A stretch of DNA of 64,000 nt, taken from Streptomyces roseirectus. GTDB taxonomy: Bacteria; Actinomycetota; Actinomycetes; Streptomycetales; Streptomycetaceae. A model generated the notes under the pieces. That model was not told the DNA's origin. It worked only from the letters and a program-made list of their open reading frames with translations, and ran no database searches. How positions within the stretch are numbered: the first letter of the stretch is position 1; each line of letters opens with the position of its first letter. Made by a program: the position numbers and the translations under genes. The stretch is taken from positions 7,986,001-8,050,000 of the forward strand of contig NZ_CP060828.1 in the NCBI RefSeq assembly GCF_014489635.1, given 5' to 3'. Positions 27,764 to 36,421 of this stretch are shown here, in pieces.

Positions 27764-27946
27764 ATGAACACCCGTCACCAAGCGCGCGTATACGTACGCG
27801 TCTCGCGCCCCTCAGGGCATCGGAAAGAGCAAGAACGGTCACAAAAGACGGATCGCGATCGAATCTCCCGCACCAGGCCGACGGTCGCCATCCTGCTGCC
27901 CCCGGACGACACCCACGCACGCCGGCACTCCCGAGAGAAGTGATCC
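27764..27946. other. 183-base gap inside the conservon
   Basis: Unusually long for a conservon, where these genes are normally tightly packed. It contains the inverted repeat CGCGTA-tacg-TACGCG (27785-27800), a possible regulatory or processing element. No gene is seen in it. Confidence 0.5.
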
Positions 27947-28549
27947 ATGGCCTCCGAGCACCCCGACGCCACCGGCGAGACCGCCCCGCTGGCCCTGAAG
28001 ATCCTGGTCGCCGGCGGGTTCGGCGTGGGCAAGACGACCCTCGTGGGCGCCGTCAGCGAGATCAAGCCGCTGCGCACCGAGGAACTGCTCAGCGAAGCCG
28101 GGCAGACGGTCGACGACACCGACGGCGTCGACCAGAAGGTCACCACGACCGTCGCCATGGACTTCGGCCGGATCACCATCCGCTCCGGCCTGTCGCTCTA
28201 CCTGTTCGGCACCCCCGGCCAGGACCGCTTCTGGTTCCTGTGGGACGAACTTTCCCAAGGCGCCCTCGGCGCCGTCGTCCTCGCCGACACCCGGCGCCTG
28301 GAGGACTGCTTCCCGGCCGTCGACTACTTCGAGCACCGGCACATCCCGTTCGTCGTCGCCGTCAACTGCTTCACCGGCGCCCGCGCGTACGCCGCCCCCG
28401 ACGTCTCCCGCGCCCTCGACCTCGACCAGGGCACCCCCGTCGTCCTGTGCGACGCGCGCGACCGCGACTCCGGCAAGGAAGTCCTCATCCGCCTCGTCGA
28501 GTACGCCGGGCGCATGCACACCGCCCGGCTCCTCGACTCGGTCGGCTGA
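27947..28549 (+). CDS. cvnD: Conservon GTPase
   Basis: A 200-residue small GTPase. P-loop GGFGVGKTT (about 23-31), G3-like GTPGQDRF (about 88) and a G4 position that reads VNCF rather than NKxD, a known deviation in CvnD proteins. It would switch between GTP and GDP states under control of the roadblock protein and the kinase. It ends 4 bases before the convergent PPOX gene. Confidence 0.93.
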   Translation: MASEHPDATGETAPLALKILVAGGFGVGKTTLVGAVSEIKPLRTEELLSEAGQTVDDTDGVDQKVTTTVAMDFGRITIRSGLSLYLFGTPGQDRFWFLWDELSQGALGAVVLADTRRLEDCFPAVDYFEHRHIPFVVAVNCFTGARAYAAPDVSRALDLDQGTPVVLCDARDRDSGKEVLIRLVEYAGRMHTARLLDSVG

Positions 28550-28553
28550 CTCG

Positions 28554-28982
28554 TTAGTCCGAGACGGCCTTCTGCGCCAGGACCTTCTCCACGGCGACCC
28601 GCACGAGCAGTTCGCCGGGCACGCCGTTGCGGGCGCCGAACTCCTCGGCGCGGTCCTCGCCCATGTAGCGGGCCCCGATGCGGGCGGCCCAGTGACGGAC
28701 CTCGGAAAGGTCCTCCGAGACGGTGGCCCGGCCCTGGAGCACCACGAAGTCGAAGGGCGGGCGGTCGTCGTCGACGCACAGGGCGACACGGCCGTCACGG
28801 GCCAGATTGCGGCCCTTCACGGTCTCCTTGCCGGTGTTGAACACCAGGTCGTCCCCGTCGAGCAGGAACCAGATCGGGGCCACGTGCGGGCTGCCGTCGG
28901 CCCGGACGGTGGACAGCTTCGCGGTGCGGGTGCCGTGCGAGACGAACGCCCGCCATTCCTCGTCGGTCATCTTCTGCGCCAT
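28554..28982 (-). CDS. PPOX-class (F420-dependent) oxidoreductase
   Basis: A 142-residue split-barrel flavin/F420-binding protein (GTRTAKLSTVRADGSPHVAPIWFLLDGDDLVF, then FDFVVLQGRATV). Actinobacterial members of this size mostly use F420 to reduce small molecules or bind them; the substrate is unknown. ATG at 28982 has GGAGGA upstream; an apparent N-terminal extension is antisense to other sequence. It lies between the conservon and the second roadblock gene, divergent from the latter. Confidence 0.85.
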   Translation of the reverse strand: MAQKMTDEEWRAFVSHGTRTAKLSTVRADGSPHVAPIWFLLDGDDLVFNTGKETVKGRNLARDGRVALCVDDDRPPFDFVVLQGRATVSEDLSEVRHWAARIGARYMGEDRAEEFGARNGVPGELLVRVAVEKVLAQKAVSD

Positions 28983-29086
28983 GCCGCCATCCTCCTTGCT
29001 CGTGCCCCCGAAACTGCGCAAGGGTGGCGGGCAAGTCCTCGCACGGGCGGGACCCAACGGGGAGAAGGACGCGGGGAGACCGAAGC

Positions 29087-29500
29087 ATGGGGCAGAACCA
29101 GGGACTCGACTGGCTGCTGGACGACCTGACCGAGCGCGTCGAACACGTACGGCACGCACTCGTCCTCACGACCGACGGACTGACGGCCGGCGCCAGCACC
29201 GGACTGCGCCGCGAGGACGCCGAACACCTCGCCGCCGTCTCCTCCGGCCTGCACAGCCTCGCCAAGGGCTCCGGCCGCCACTTCGGAGCGGGCCAAGTAC
29301 GGCAGACGATGGTCGAGTTCGACGACGCCCTCCTCTTCGTCACCGCCGCCGGCACCGGCAGCTGCCTGTGCGTCCTCACCGGTGCCGAGGCCGACATGGG
29401 CCAGGTCGCCTACGAGATGACACTCCTCGTCAGCCGCGTCGGGGAACACCTCACGATGGATGTGCGCCAGCCCGAACGCACCCCGCTCACAGAGCGCTGA
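29087..29500 (+). CDS. Second roadblock/LC7-domain protein (CvnB paralogue)
   Basis: A 137-residue protein very close to the cvnB product: both share LDWLLDDL, DAEHLAAVSSG, HSLAKG, GRHFGAG and VRQTMVE. It stands alone, with no DUF742 or GTPase beside it. ATG at 29087 has GGGGAGA upstream. It may be a duplicated conservon component able to pair with the nearby GTPase; this is inference from the sequence match and distance. Confidence 0.88.
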   Translation: MGQNQGLDWLLDDLTERVEHVRHALVLTTDGLTAGASTGLRREDAEHLAAVSSGLHSLAKGSGRHFGAGQVRQTMVEFDDALLFVTAAGTGSCLCVLTGAEADMGQVAYEMTLLVSRVGEHLTMDVRQPERTPLTER

Positions 29501-29629
29501 CCTGCACATTCAGTCGTGTATACGGAGTTATCCACAGGCTTGCCACGGGATCGGGCAAAACGGCTACGGTTTTTTCCGAGGCCACCGCGAACAGCGCGGA
29601 GCCCGACCTGACCACGGGGGAGACCGACC

Positions 29630-30715
29630 ATGTCTCAGTACACCGTCGCCCGACCACAGCCCCTCACCTGCACGCCGAAGCGCGCGGCCCGCGAACTGGG
29701 CCTCAAGCGCGCCGAGGTGGACCTCGCCGTCCACCTCGGGCGCATCCGGACCGTGCCGGACGAGGGAGGCGGCGGCCGCCGGATCGCGTACACCGAACTC
29801 GAACGGCTGCGCGCCGAGCCGGACTTCCCGGAGTCCTTCCTCGAAGGGGTGCGCGCCGTCGGCACCGGCGAGGCCGCGGAACTCCTGCGCATCTCGCCCG
29901 CCCGCTTCTCCCGCCTCGCGCGGCTCGGAGTCGTCGTGCCGGTCCGCTTCTACCTCAACCGGTACCGGGCCGTCGTCTGGCTCTACCTCGCCGACGAACT
30001 CCGCCAGTTCGCCGCCGACCCGGGCAACGCGCCCCTGCTCACCGGCCGCACGCCCGACGACATGCGGGCCCGGCTCACCGAAGGAGCCGACCTCAGGCCC
30101 CGCAACTGGCGCGGCCGCCACCTCGGCTTCCTGCTCCGCCAGGCCGACAACCCCTGGCAGCGCGCCGGCGCCCTGGCCACCTTCCTCGACCCCGCGCAGG
30201 TCGCCGAACTCGTCCCCGACCCCTACGAGCGGGCCCGGCTGAGCCGTTCCCGCCCCACCACACCCGCGCACGGCGCCCCGGGCTCACCCTCCGCCCACCT
30301 GGCCGCGACCATCATGACGGCGGACGACCCGGACGAGATCGCGTGGCTGCGCGCCGACCTCACCCAAGCCCTCGCAGAGGCCCGTACGGACCTCCCGGCA
30401 CCCCGCCCGGCATGGACCCCCGAACCGACCCCCGAAGCCGTACCCGATCCCGTGCCCGCACCGAGGCTGCGGACCGTACCGGCACCCGCCCCGAGCCCCC
30501 AGGTCACGCCCGCACCCCGGGCAGCGCCCGCACCCGAACCACGCCTGCGGACCCAGAGCCCACCCGACCCGGCACGCGAAGCCCACCCGGCGCCTCAGCC
30601 GGTACCCCGGCCCGCACCCGAACCCGAGCCGCACCTCCGGACGCCGGCACCCCGTTCACGCCACCGCCTGCCGAAGTGGCTGCGCCGCAGGAGCAGGGCC
30701 AGGCAGCACGTCTGA
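29630..30715 (+). CDS. Hypothetical protein with N-terminal HTH-like repeats and Pro-rich tail
   Basis: A 361-residue protein. The N-terminal half carries two short helix-turn-helix-like segments (CTPKRAARELGLKRAEVDLA, about 14-33, and GEAAELLRISPARFSRLARLG, about 82-102), suggesting DNA binding of the excisionase/MerR-like type. Residues about 235-340 are a Pro/Ala/Glu-rich linker with PAPEP-type repeats, ending in a very basic tail (KWLRRRSRARQHV). Possibly a DUF6397-type protein, from memory. ATG follows GGGGGAGA. Confidence 0.68.
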   Translation: MSQYTVARPQPLTCTPKRAARELGLKRAEVDLAVHLGRIRTVPDEGGGGRRIAYTELERLRAEPDFPESFLEGVRAVGTGEAAELLRISPARFSRLARLGVVVPVRFYLNRYRAVVWLYLADELRQFAADPGNAPLLTGRTPDDMRARLTEGADLRPRNWRGRHLGFLLRQADNPWQRAGALATFLDPAQVAELVPDPYERARLSRSRPTTPAHGAPGSPSAHLAATIMTADDPDEIAWLRADLTQALAEARTDLPAPRPAWTPEPTPEAVPDPVPAPRLRTVPAPAPSPQVTPAPRAAPAPEPRLRTQSPPDPAREAHPAPQPVPRPAPEPEPHLRTPAPRSRHRLPKWLRRRSRARQHV

Positions 30716-30744
30716 CCACTCCTGACCATCCCAGGGGCGAACCC

Positions 30745-31611
30745 CTACAGCGCCCGGAACAGGCCCTCCTGGACGACGGACACCAGCAACTGCCCGTGCA
30801 GGTCGTAGATACGGCCCCGGGCCAGCCCCCGCCCACCCGTGGTGATCGGCGACTCCTGGTCGTACAGGAACCACTCGTCCGCCCGGAACGGCCGGTGGAA
30901 CCACATCGCATGGTCCAGAGAGGCCATGTCGAAGTTCCGCAGCCCCCACAACGGCTCGACGGGGATACGGACGGCGTCCAGGAGGGTCATGTCGCTGGCG
31001 TAGGTGAGCGCGCAGGTGTGGACGAGCGGATCGTCGCCCAGCGGCCCCACCGCCCGCATCCACACGGCGCTGCGAGGCTCCGCCTCCTTCAGCTCCTCAG
31101 GGCTCCAGCGCAGCCGGTCGACGTACCGGATGTCGAACGGCTGACGCCGGGCCATCCGCTCCAACTGCTCGGGCAGCGCCCCGAGATGCTTACGGACCTC
31201 GTCCGCGACCGTCGGCAGCGACTCCGGGTCCGGGACCTGCCGGGCCGGCGGCAGCTGCTGCTCGAAGGGACCTTCCTCAGGCTTGTGAAAGGAGGCGGTG
31301 AGATTGAAGATCGTGCGGCCCTGCTGCACGGCGGTGACCCGCCGGGTCGTGAACGACCGCCCGTCGCGCACCCGCTCCACCTGGTACACGATCGGCACAC
31401 CGGGCCGGCCGGGACGCAGGAAGTACGCGTGCAGCGAGTGCACCGGCCGGTCTCCCTCCGTGGTCCGGCCCGCCGCGACCAGCGCCTGCCCGGCCACCTG
31501 CCCGCCGAAGACCCGCTGGAGGGATTCCTGGGGGCTGCGCCCGCGGAAGATGTTGACCTCGATCTGCTCCAGGTCGAGCAGGTCGACAAGTCTCTCGGCG
31601 GGGTTCGTCAT
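30745..31611 (-). CDS. tesB: Acyl-CoA thioesterase II
   Basis: A 288-residue double-hotdog thioesterase that hydrolyses acyl-CoA to free acid and CoA. Two hotdog halves are seen (FGGQVAGQALVAAGRT...SLHAYFLRPG, and the second with YASDMTLLDAVRIP, LDHAMWFHRPFRADEW and the C-terminal VVQEGLFR). The conserved Asp/Gln residues of TesB are in place. ATG at 31611 follows GGAGAG; upstream in-frame sequence is not conserved. Confidence 0.92.
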   Translation of the reverse strand: MTNPAERLVDLLDLEQIEVNIFRGRSPQESLQRVFGGQVAGQALVAAGRTTEGDRPVHSLHAYFLRPGRPGVPIVYQVERVRDGRSFTTRRVTAVQQGRTIFNLTASFHKPEEGPFEQQLPPARQVPDPESLPTVADEVRKHLGALPEQLERMARRQPFDIRYVDRLRWSPEELKEAEPRSAVWMRAVGPLGDDPLVHTCALTYASDMTLLDAVRIPVEPLWGLRNFDMASLDHAMWFHRPFRADEWFLYDQESPITTGGRGLARGRIYDLHGQLLVSVVQEGLFRAL

Positions 31612-31687
31612 GGCGTCTCTCCTGTGGTCACGAACCGGATCGCGGGCCGGGGCACGGGCCGGGGCGCGGGACGGGGCATGGGCTGCC

Positions 31688-34201
31688 TCACAACTGGCCC
31701 ACGGAGGTGACCCGCACGACCGCGCGGCCCTCGGCGTCGGACGCCGCGAGGTCGACCTCCGCGCTGATGCCCCAGTCGTGGTCCCCGTTCGGGTCATCGA
31801 AGATCTGCCGGACCCGCCACAGCCGGTCGGCCGGCTCCTCCTGGATCACGAGCAGCTTCGGGCCGCGCGCGTCCGGGCCGGTACCCAGGTCCTCGTACTC
31901 GTCCCAGTAGGCGTCCATCGCCTCGCCCCACGCGTCCGCGTCCCAGCCGGACTCGCCGTCCATCTCGCCGAGTTCGCCGACCTGGTCGAGGGCCGCCAGC
32001 TCCACGCGGCGGAACATCGCGTTGCGCACCAGGACCCGGAAGGCGCGCGTGTTCAGGGTGACCGGCTTGACCTCGTCGGCCTTCTCCTGGGCCTGCTCGG
32101 CGGTCATCTCCTCCGGGTTGGCAAGCTGCTCCCACTCGTCCAGCAGGCTGGAGTCGACCTGGCGCACCATCTCGCCCAGCCACTCGATCAGGTCCTGAAG
32201 GTCCTCGGACTTCAGGTCGTCGGGGACGGTGTGGTCCAGCGCCTTGTAGGCGCTCGCCAGGTAGCGCAGCACGATGCCCTCCGTGCGCGCCAGCTCGTAG
32301 TGGGAGACCAGCTCGGTGAACGACATGGCCCGCTCGAACATGTCCCGGATGACGGACTTCGGCGACAGCGGATGGTCGCCGACCCACGGATGGCTCTTGC
32401 GGTACGTGTCGTACGCGTGGGAAAGCAGCTCCTCCAGCGGCTTCGGGTACGTGATGTCCTGAAGGCGCTCCATGCGCTCCTCGTACTCGACGCCGTCCGC
32501 CTTCATCAGGGCGACCGCCTCACCGCGCGCCTTGTTCTGCTGGGCGGCGAGGATCTGGCGCGGGTCGTCGAGCGTGGACTCCACGACGGAGACCATGTCG
32601 AGCGCGTAGGACGGCGACTCGGGGTCCAGGAGCTCGAACGCGGCCAACGCGAACGTGGACAGCGGCTGGTTGAGCGCGAAGTCCTGCTGGAGATCGACCG
32701 TGAGGCGCACGACGCGGCCCGTCGCGTCCGGCTCGTCGAGCTTCTCGACGATGCCGCCGTCCAGCAGGGAGCGGTAGATCGCGATCGCCCGGCGGATGTG
32801 CCGAAGCTGCTGCCGGCGCGGCTCGTGATTGTCCTCCAGGAGGTGGCGCATCGCCTCGAACGCGTTGCCGGGGCGGGCGATCACCGACAACAGCATCGTG
32901 TGCGTCACCCGGAAACGCGACGTCAGCGGCTCCGGCTCCGACTCGATCAGCTTCTCGAAGGTGTTCTCCGTCCAGGCCACGAAGCCCTCGGGCGCCTTCT
33001 TGCGGACCACCTTGCGCCGCTTCTTCGGATCGTCACCGGCCTTCGCGAGCGCCTTCTCGTTCTCGATGACGTGCTCCGGCGCCTGCGCGACGACGAACCC
33101 GGCCGTGTCGAAGCCGGCCCGCCCCGCGCGGCCCGCGATCTGGTGGAACTCCCGCGCGCGCAGCGTCCGCACCCGGTTGCCGTCGTACTTCGTCAGGGCC
33201 GTGAACAGCACCGTACGGATCGGGACGTTGACACCGACGCCCAGCGTGTCCGTCCCGCAGATCACCTTCAGCAGGCCCGCCTGGGCCAGCTTCTCCACCA
33301 GCCGGCGGTACTTGGGCAGCATGCCCGCGTGGTGCACCCCGATGCCGTGCCGGACGTACCGGGAGAGGTTGCGGCCGAACTTGGTCGTGAAGCGGAAACT
33401 GCCGATCAGATCGGCGATCTGCTCCTTCTCCTCCTTCGAGCACATGTTGATGCTCATCAGCGCCTGCGCCCGCTCCACCGCCTGCGCCTGCGTGAAGTGC
33501 ACGATGTAGACCGGCGCCTGCCGGGTCTCCAGGAGGTCGGTCAGGGTCTCCGTCAGCGGCGTGTACCGGTACTCGTAGGACAGCGGCACCGGGCGGGTCG
33601 CCGAGCGGACCACCGAGGTCGGACGCCCCGTGCGCCGGGTGAGGTCCTTCTCGAAGAAGGAGACGTCACCCAGGGTCGCCGACATCAGCACGAACTGCGC
33701 CTGCGGCAGCTCCAGGATCGGGATCTGCCAGGCCCAGCCCCGGTCGCCCTCGGCGTAGAAGTGGAACTCGTCCATGACGACCTGGCCGACGTCCGCGTCC
33801 TTGCCGTCGCGCAGCGCGATCGACGCAAGGACCTCGGCGGTGCAGCAGATCACCGGGGCGTCGGAGTTGACCGACGCGTCGCCGGTCAGCATCCCGACGT
33901 TCTCCGTGCCGAAGATCTTGCACAGCTCGAAGAACTTCTCCGACACCAGCGCCTTGATCGGGGCCGTGTAGAAGGTGACCTCGTCGCGGGCCAGCGCCGC
34001 GAAGTGGGCGCCCGCCGCGATCATGCTCTTGCCGGACCCGGTCGGCGTCGACACGATCACGTTCGCCCCGGAGACCACCTCGATCAGCGCCTCCTCCTGG
34101 TGCGGATAGAGCGTGAGACCGCGCTCCTGCGACCAGGACTCGAAAGCTTCGTACAGGGCGTCGGGGTCGGCGGTCGGCGGCAACTGATCGATGAGGGTCA
34201 C
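31688..34201 (-). CDS. Ski2-like DEAD/DEAH-box RNA helicase with DUF3516-type C-terminus
   Basis: An 837-residue helicase. Walker A STPTGSGKS (about 53), DEFH box VVMDEFHFY (about 142), motif III MSATLGD, motif V/VI TDTLGVGVNVP and EFHQIAGRAGRAGF identify a Ski2-type helicase. The long C-terminal half matches the DUF3516 region found in actinobacterial homologues, which are thought to act on RNA. GTG at 34201 is used (VTLIDQLPPTADPDALYEAF); its ribosome site is weak. Divergent from the YdjM-like gene. Confidence 0.9.
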   Translation of the reverse strand: MTLIDQLPPTADPDALYEAFESWSQERGLTLYPHQEEALIEVVSGANVIVSTPTGSGKSMIAAGAHFAALARDEVTFYTAPIKALVSEKFFELCKIFGTENVGMLTGDASVNSDAPVICCTAEVLASIALRDGKDADVGQVVMDEFHFYAEGDRGWAWQIPILELPQAQFVLMSATLGDVSFFEKDLTRRTGRPTSVVRSATRPVPLSYEYRYTPLTETLTDLLETRQAPVYIVHFTQAQAVERAQALMSINMCSKEEKEQIADLIGSFRFTTKFGRNLSRYVRHGIGVHHAGMLPKYRRLVEKLAQAGLLKVICGTDTLGVGVNVPIRTVLFTALTKYDGNRVRTLRAREFHQIAGRAGRAGFDTAGFVVAQAPEHVIENEKALAKAGDDPKKRRKVVRKKAPEGFVAWTENTFEKLIESEPEPLTSRFRVTHTMLLSVIARPGNAFEAMRHLLEDNHEPRRQQLRHIRRAIAIYRSLLDGGIVEKLDEPDATGRVVRLTVDLQQDFALNQPLSTFALAAFELLDPESPSYALDMVSVVESTLDDPRQILAAQQNKARGEAVALMKADGVEYEERMERLQDITYPKPLEELLSHAYDTYRKSHPWVGDHPLSPKSVIRDMFERAMSFTELVSHYELARTEGIVLRYLASAYKALDHTVPDDLKSEDLQDLIEWLGEMVRQVDSSLLDEWEQLANPEEMTAEQAQEKADEVKPVTLNTRAFRVLVRNAMFRRVELAALDQVGELGEMDGESGWDADAWGEAMDAYWDEYEDLGTGPDARGPKLLVIQEEPADRLWRVRQIFDDPNGDHDWGISAEVDLAASDAEGRAVVRVTSVGQL

Positions 34202-34346
34202 ACACCCATCTTGCCTGTCCCGGGCCCTTTGAGGGGAATCGGCTGCCGCCGCGAAGATCACGGCCGCTACGCTGTGTCGCCGACGGAGTGTCAGAGCACC
34301 CGGTCAACTGGACAGCGGCACAAGAGGAACGGGGCGGGCGAGCGCC

Positions 34347-35141
34347 ATGATGGGACCAGCACACTCACTGTCGGGCGCCGCCGCCTGGCTCGGCGTCGGA
34401 GCCGCCGCCGCGGCGGCGGGCAGGCCGATGCCCTGGCCGGTCGTCCTGGCCGGCGCGCTGATCTGCGCGGGCGCCGCGCTCGCCCCCGACCTCGACCACA
34501 AGGCCGCCACCATCTCGCGCGCCTTCGGTCCCGTCTCGCGGTGGCTGTGCGAGATCGTCGACAAGCTCTCCTACGCCGTCTACAAGGCGACCCGCAAACC
34601 GGGCGACCCGCGGCGCTCCGGCGGGCACCGCACGCTGACGCACACCTGGCTGTGGGCGGTGGCGATCGGCGCCGGCACCTCGGCGCTGGCGATCATGGGG
34701 GGCCGCTGGGCGGTCCTCGCGATCCTCTTCGTGCACATGGTGCTGGCGATCGAAGGGCTGCTGTGGCGGGCCGCGCGCGGCTCCAGCAGCGACGTCCTGG
34801 TGTGGCTGCTGGCGGCGGCCACGGCGTGGATCATCGCCGGGGTGCTGGACAAGCCCGGCAACGGCTCGGACTGGCTGTTCACCGACCCCGGCCAGGAGTA
34901 CCTGTGGCTCGGGCTGCCGATCGTCCTGGGCGCGCTGGTGCACGACCTCGGGGACGCGCTGACCGTCTCCGGCTGCCCCGTCCTGTGGCCCATCCCGATC
35001 GGCCGCAAGCGGTGGTACCCGATCGGGCCGCCCAAGGCGATGCGGTTCCGCGCGGGCAGCTGGGTCGAACTGAAGGTGCTCATGCCGGTGTTCATGCTGC
35101 TCGGCGGGGTCGGCGGGGCGGCCGCCCTCAATTTCATCTGA
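34347..35141 (+). CDS. YdjM-like membrane-bound metal-dependent hydrolase
   Basis: A 264-residue integral membrane protein of the YdjM/DUF457 family. Conserved His/Asp residues near helix ends suggest a metal site: MGPAHSLSGAAAW, LAPDLDHKAATIS, GGHRTLTHTW and LGALVHDLGDALT. About five membrane helices. Homologues have been linked to membrane integrity and stress, but the substrate is unknown. Two ATG codons in tandem (34347, 34350). Confidence 0.85.
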   Translation: MMGPAHSLSGAAAWLGVGAAAAAAGRPMPWPVVLAGALICAGAALAPDLDHKAATISRAFGPVSRWLCEIVDKLSYAVYKATRKPGDPRRSGGHRTLTHTWLWAVAIGAGTSALAIMGGRWAVLAILFVHMVLAIEGLLWRAARGSSSDVLVWLLAAATAWIIAGVLDKPGNGSDWLFTDPGQEYLWLGLPIVLGALVHDLGDALTVSGCPVLWPIPIGRKRWYPIGPPKAMRFRAGSWVELKVLMPVFMLLGGVGGAAALNFI

Positions 35142-35149
35142 CGGCCGGC

Positions 35150-35407
35150 TCAACCCTCGCGCTCGCCCGCGCCGTACTGCCGCTCGAAACGGGCGACGCG
35201 GCCCTCCGTGTCCACCGTGCGGGCCTTGCCGGTGTAGAAGGGGTGGCTCTGCGAGGAGATCTCCACGTCCACGACCGGGTACGTCGCGCCGTCGTCCCAC
35301 TCGATGGTCTCCGCGCTGTTCGCGGTGGACCGGGTCAGGGAGGCGTACCCGGCGGCACGGTCGCGGAAGACGACCTCGTGGTAGTCGGGGTGCTGGTCCT
35401 GCTTCAT
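35150..35407 (-). CDS. rpmE2: 50S ribosomal protein L31 type B (zinc-independent)
   Basis: An 85-residue L31 with the family signature [23 protein letters not shown]. It contains no cysteine, so it is the zinc-free (C-minus) paralogue that replaces the zinc-binding L31 during zinc starvation. Such genes are usually Zur-controlled; I could not find a clear Zur box in the upstream sequence. GGAGGA precedes the ATG. Confidence 0.95.
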   Translation of the reverse strand: MKQDQHPDYHEVVFRDRAAGYASLTRSTANSAETIEWDDGATYPVVDVEISSQSHPFYTGKARTVDTEGRVARFERQYGAGEREG

Positions 35408-35452
35408 GCGGGCTCCTCCGGGAGTGCGGAACGGGCTGGGGGCTCGGCCCTC

Positions 35453-35923
35453 TCACCCCGACAGCGCGTCCTCGTCGACGATGTGCATCGCGGCCTCCTC
35501 GGCGGAGGCGGCGGCGCCGTCGATGCCGACGTCCGTGGCGACGAGGGCGCTCTCCTCGTCCTCGTGGGCGCCCTCGTCCGGGGCGACCAGGCGGCCGGCG
35601 CGCGCGGCGCCGACCTCGTTGTCGAGGAGTTCGCCGTCGGTGCCGTCGCAGTCGCCGAGGCCGTCGCCGTCGTACGCGGCCACGTCCGGGACCTCCTCGG
35701 CGAGCCGCTGGTCCAGGGTCTCCCCGCGCCGGGCCTCCGCCGCCGTCACGCCGGTGTGCTCGACGGCCCACGGGCGCTCCGGCGGGGACCAGCCGCGGTC
35801 GAGGGGGTCGCCGACGCCGTCCTGGTCGAGGGTGTCCTCGGCGTCCAGCAGCCCCGCGTCGTCCTGGACCTCGGACCCGTCGGGCTGGTAGACGTCGTCG
35901 CCCCATCCGTCGCCGCTGGTCAC
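35453..35923 (-). CDS. DUF5709-type acidic protein
   Basis: A 156-residue, highly acidic protein (GWGDDVYQPDGSEVQDDAGLLDAEDTLD..., and a C-terminal EEAAMHIVDEDALSG). It matches the DUF5709 family as I remember it; function unknown. The GTG at 35923 is set by a GGAGG ribosome site; the open frame upstream is low-complexity. It lies upstream of rpmE2 on the same strand. Confidence 0.8.
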   Translation of the reverse strand: MTSGDGWGDDVYQPDGSEVQDDAGLLDAEDTLDQDGVGDPLDRGWSPPERPWAVEHTGVTAAEARRGETLDQRLAEEVPDVAAYDGDGLGDCDGTDGELLDNEVGAARAGRLVAPDEGAHEDEESALVATDVGIDGAAASAEEAAMHIVDEDALSG

Positions 35924-36421
35924 GCACACCTCCAGAGGGTGAGGCCCGAGCCACGTCCCGGCACGACCCGGACCGCGCCGTGCACACCTACTGCCCTCCA
36001 ACGTTCCACCCCGCCCCGCGCCCGCGCAACGGCAACGCGGAACACCCGGCCCACCGGGCACGCGCGCGAGGACGAGCGGACGGCGGCACACACCGGGGCC
36101 ACGCGGACGCCGACGCACCACCGGAGCGACGCTCGCGACGCCGGAACACACCCCCGGAGGAGCCTCGCGTGGCCTGCCACCGGTCACGAGGACCGCCGCC
36201 ACGGCGTGCGCCCCCGGCCCGACGGCGCTCGCCCGCGCGGCGACCGGCCCCGCCCACACCCCGGCGACGCCCCCGCGCGCGGGAGCGAGGCTTCGTCCCC
36301 GGCCCGCCTCAGCCCCGGCCCGCACGACGCCCCCGCGTGCCCGCGCGAAGACCGCACCCGGCGGGAGCGGACAGGCGGAGGGCCCCCGCCCGCGCGTGAA
36401 GGCCGCGCCCTCACCCCCGTC
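35924..36421. other. 498-base intergenic region
   Basis: Extremely GC-rich, with Arg/Pro-rich open frames on both strands that look like base-composition artefacts. No gene, RNA or repeat is supported. It should contain the promoter for the DUF5709 gene and the 3' end of the ABC exporter transcript. Confidence 0.5.

Noticed and set aside
35408..35470. Zur box upstream of rpmE2
   Set aside because: Expected from biology, but no AT-rich Zur-type palindrome is visible there.
35924..36421. Arg/Pro-rich open frames between the DUF5709 and ABC genes
   Set aside because: No ribosome site and no protein-like composition on either strand.
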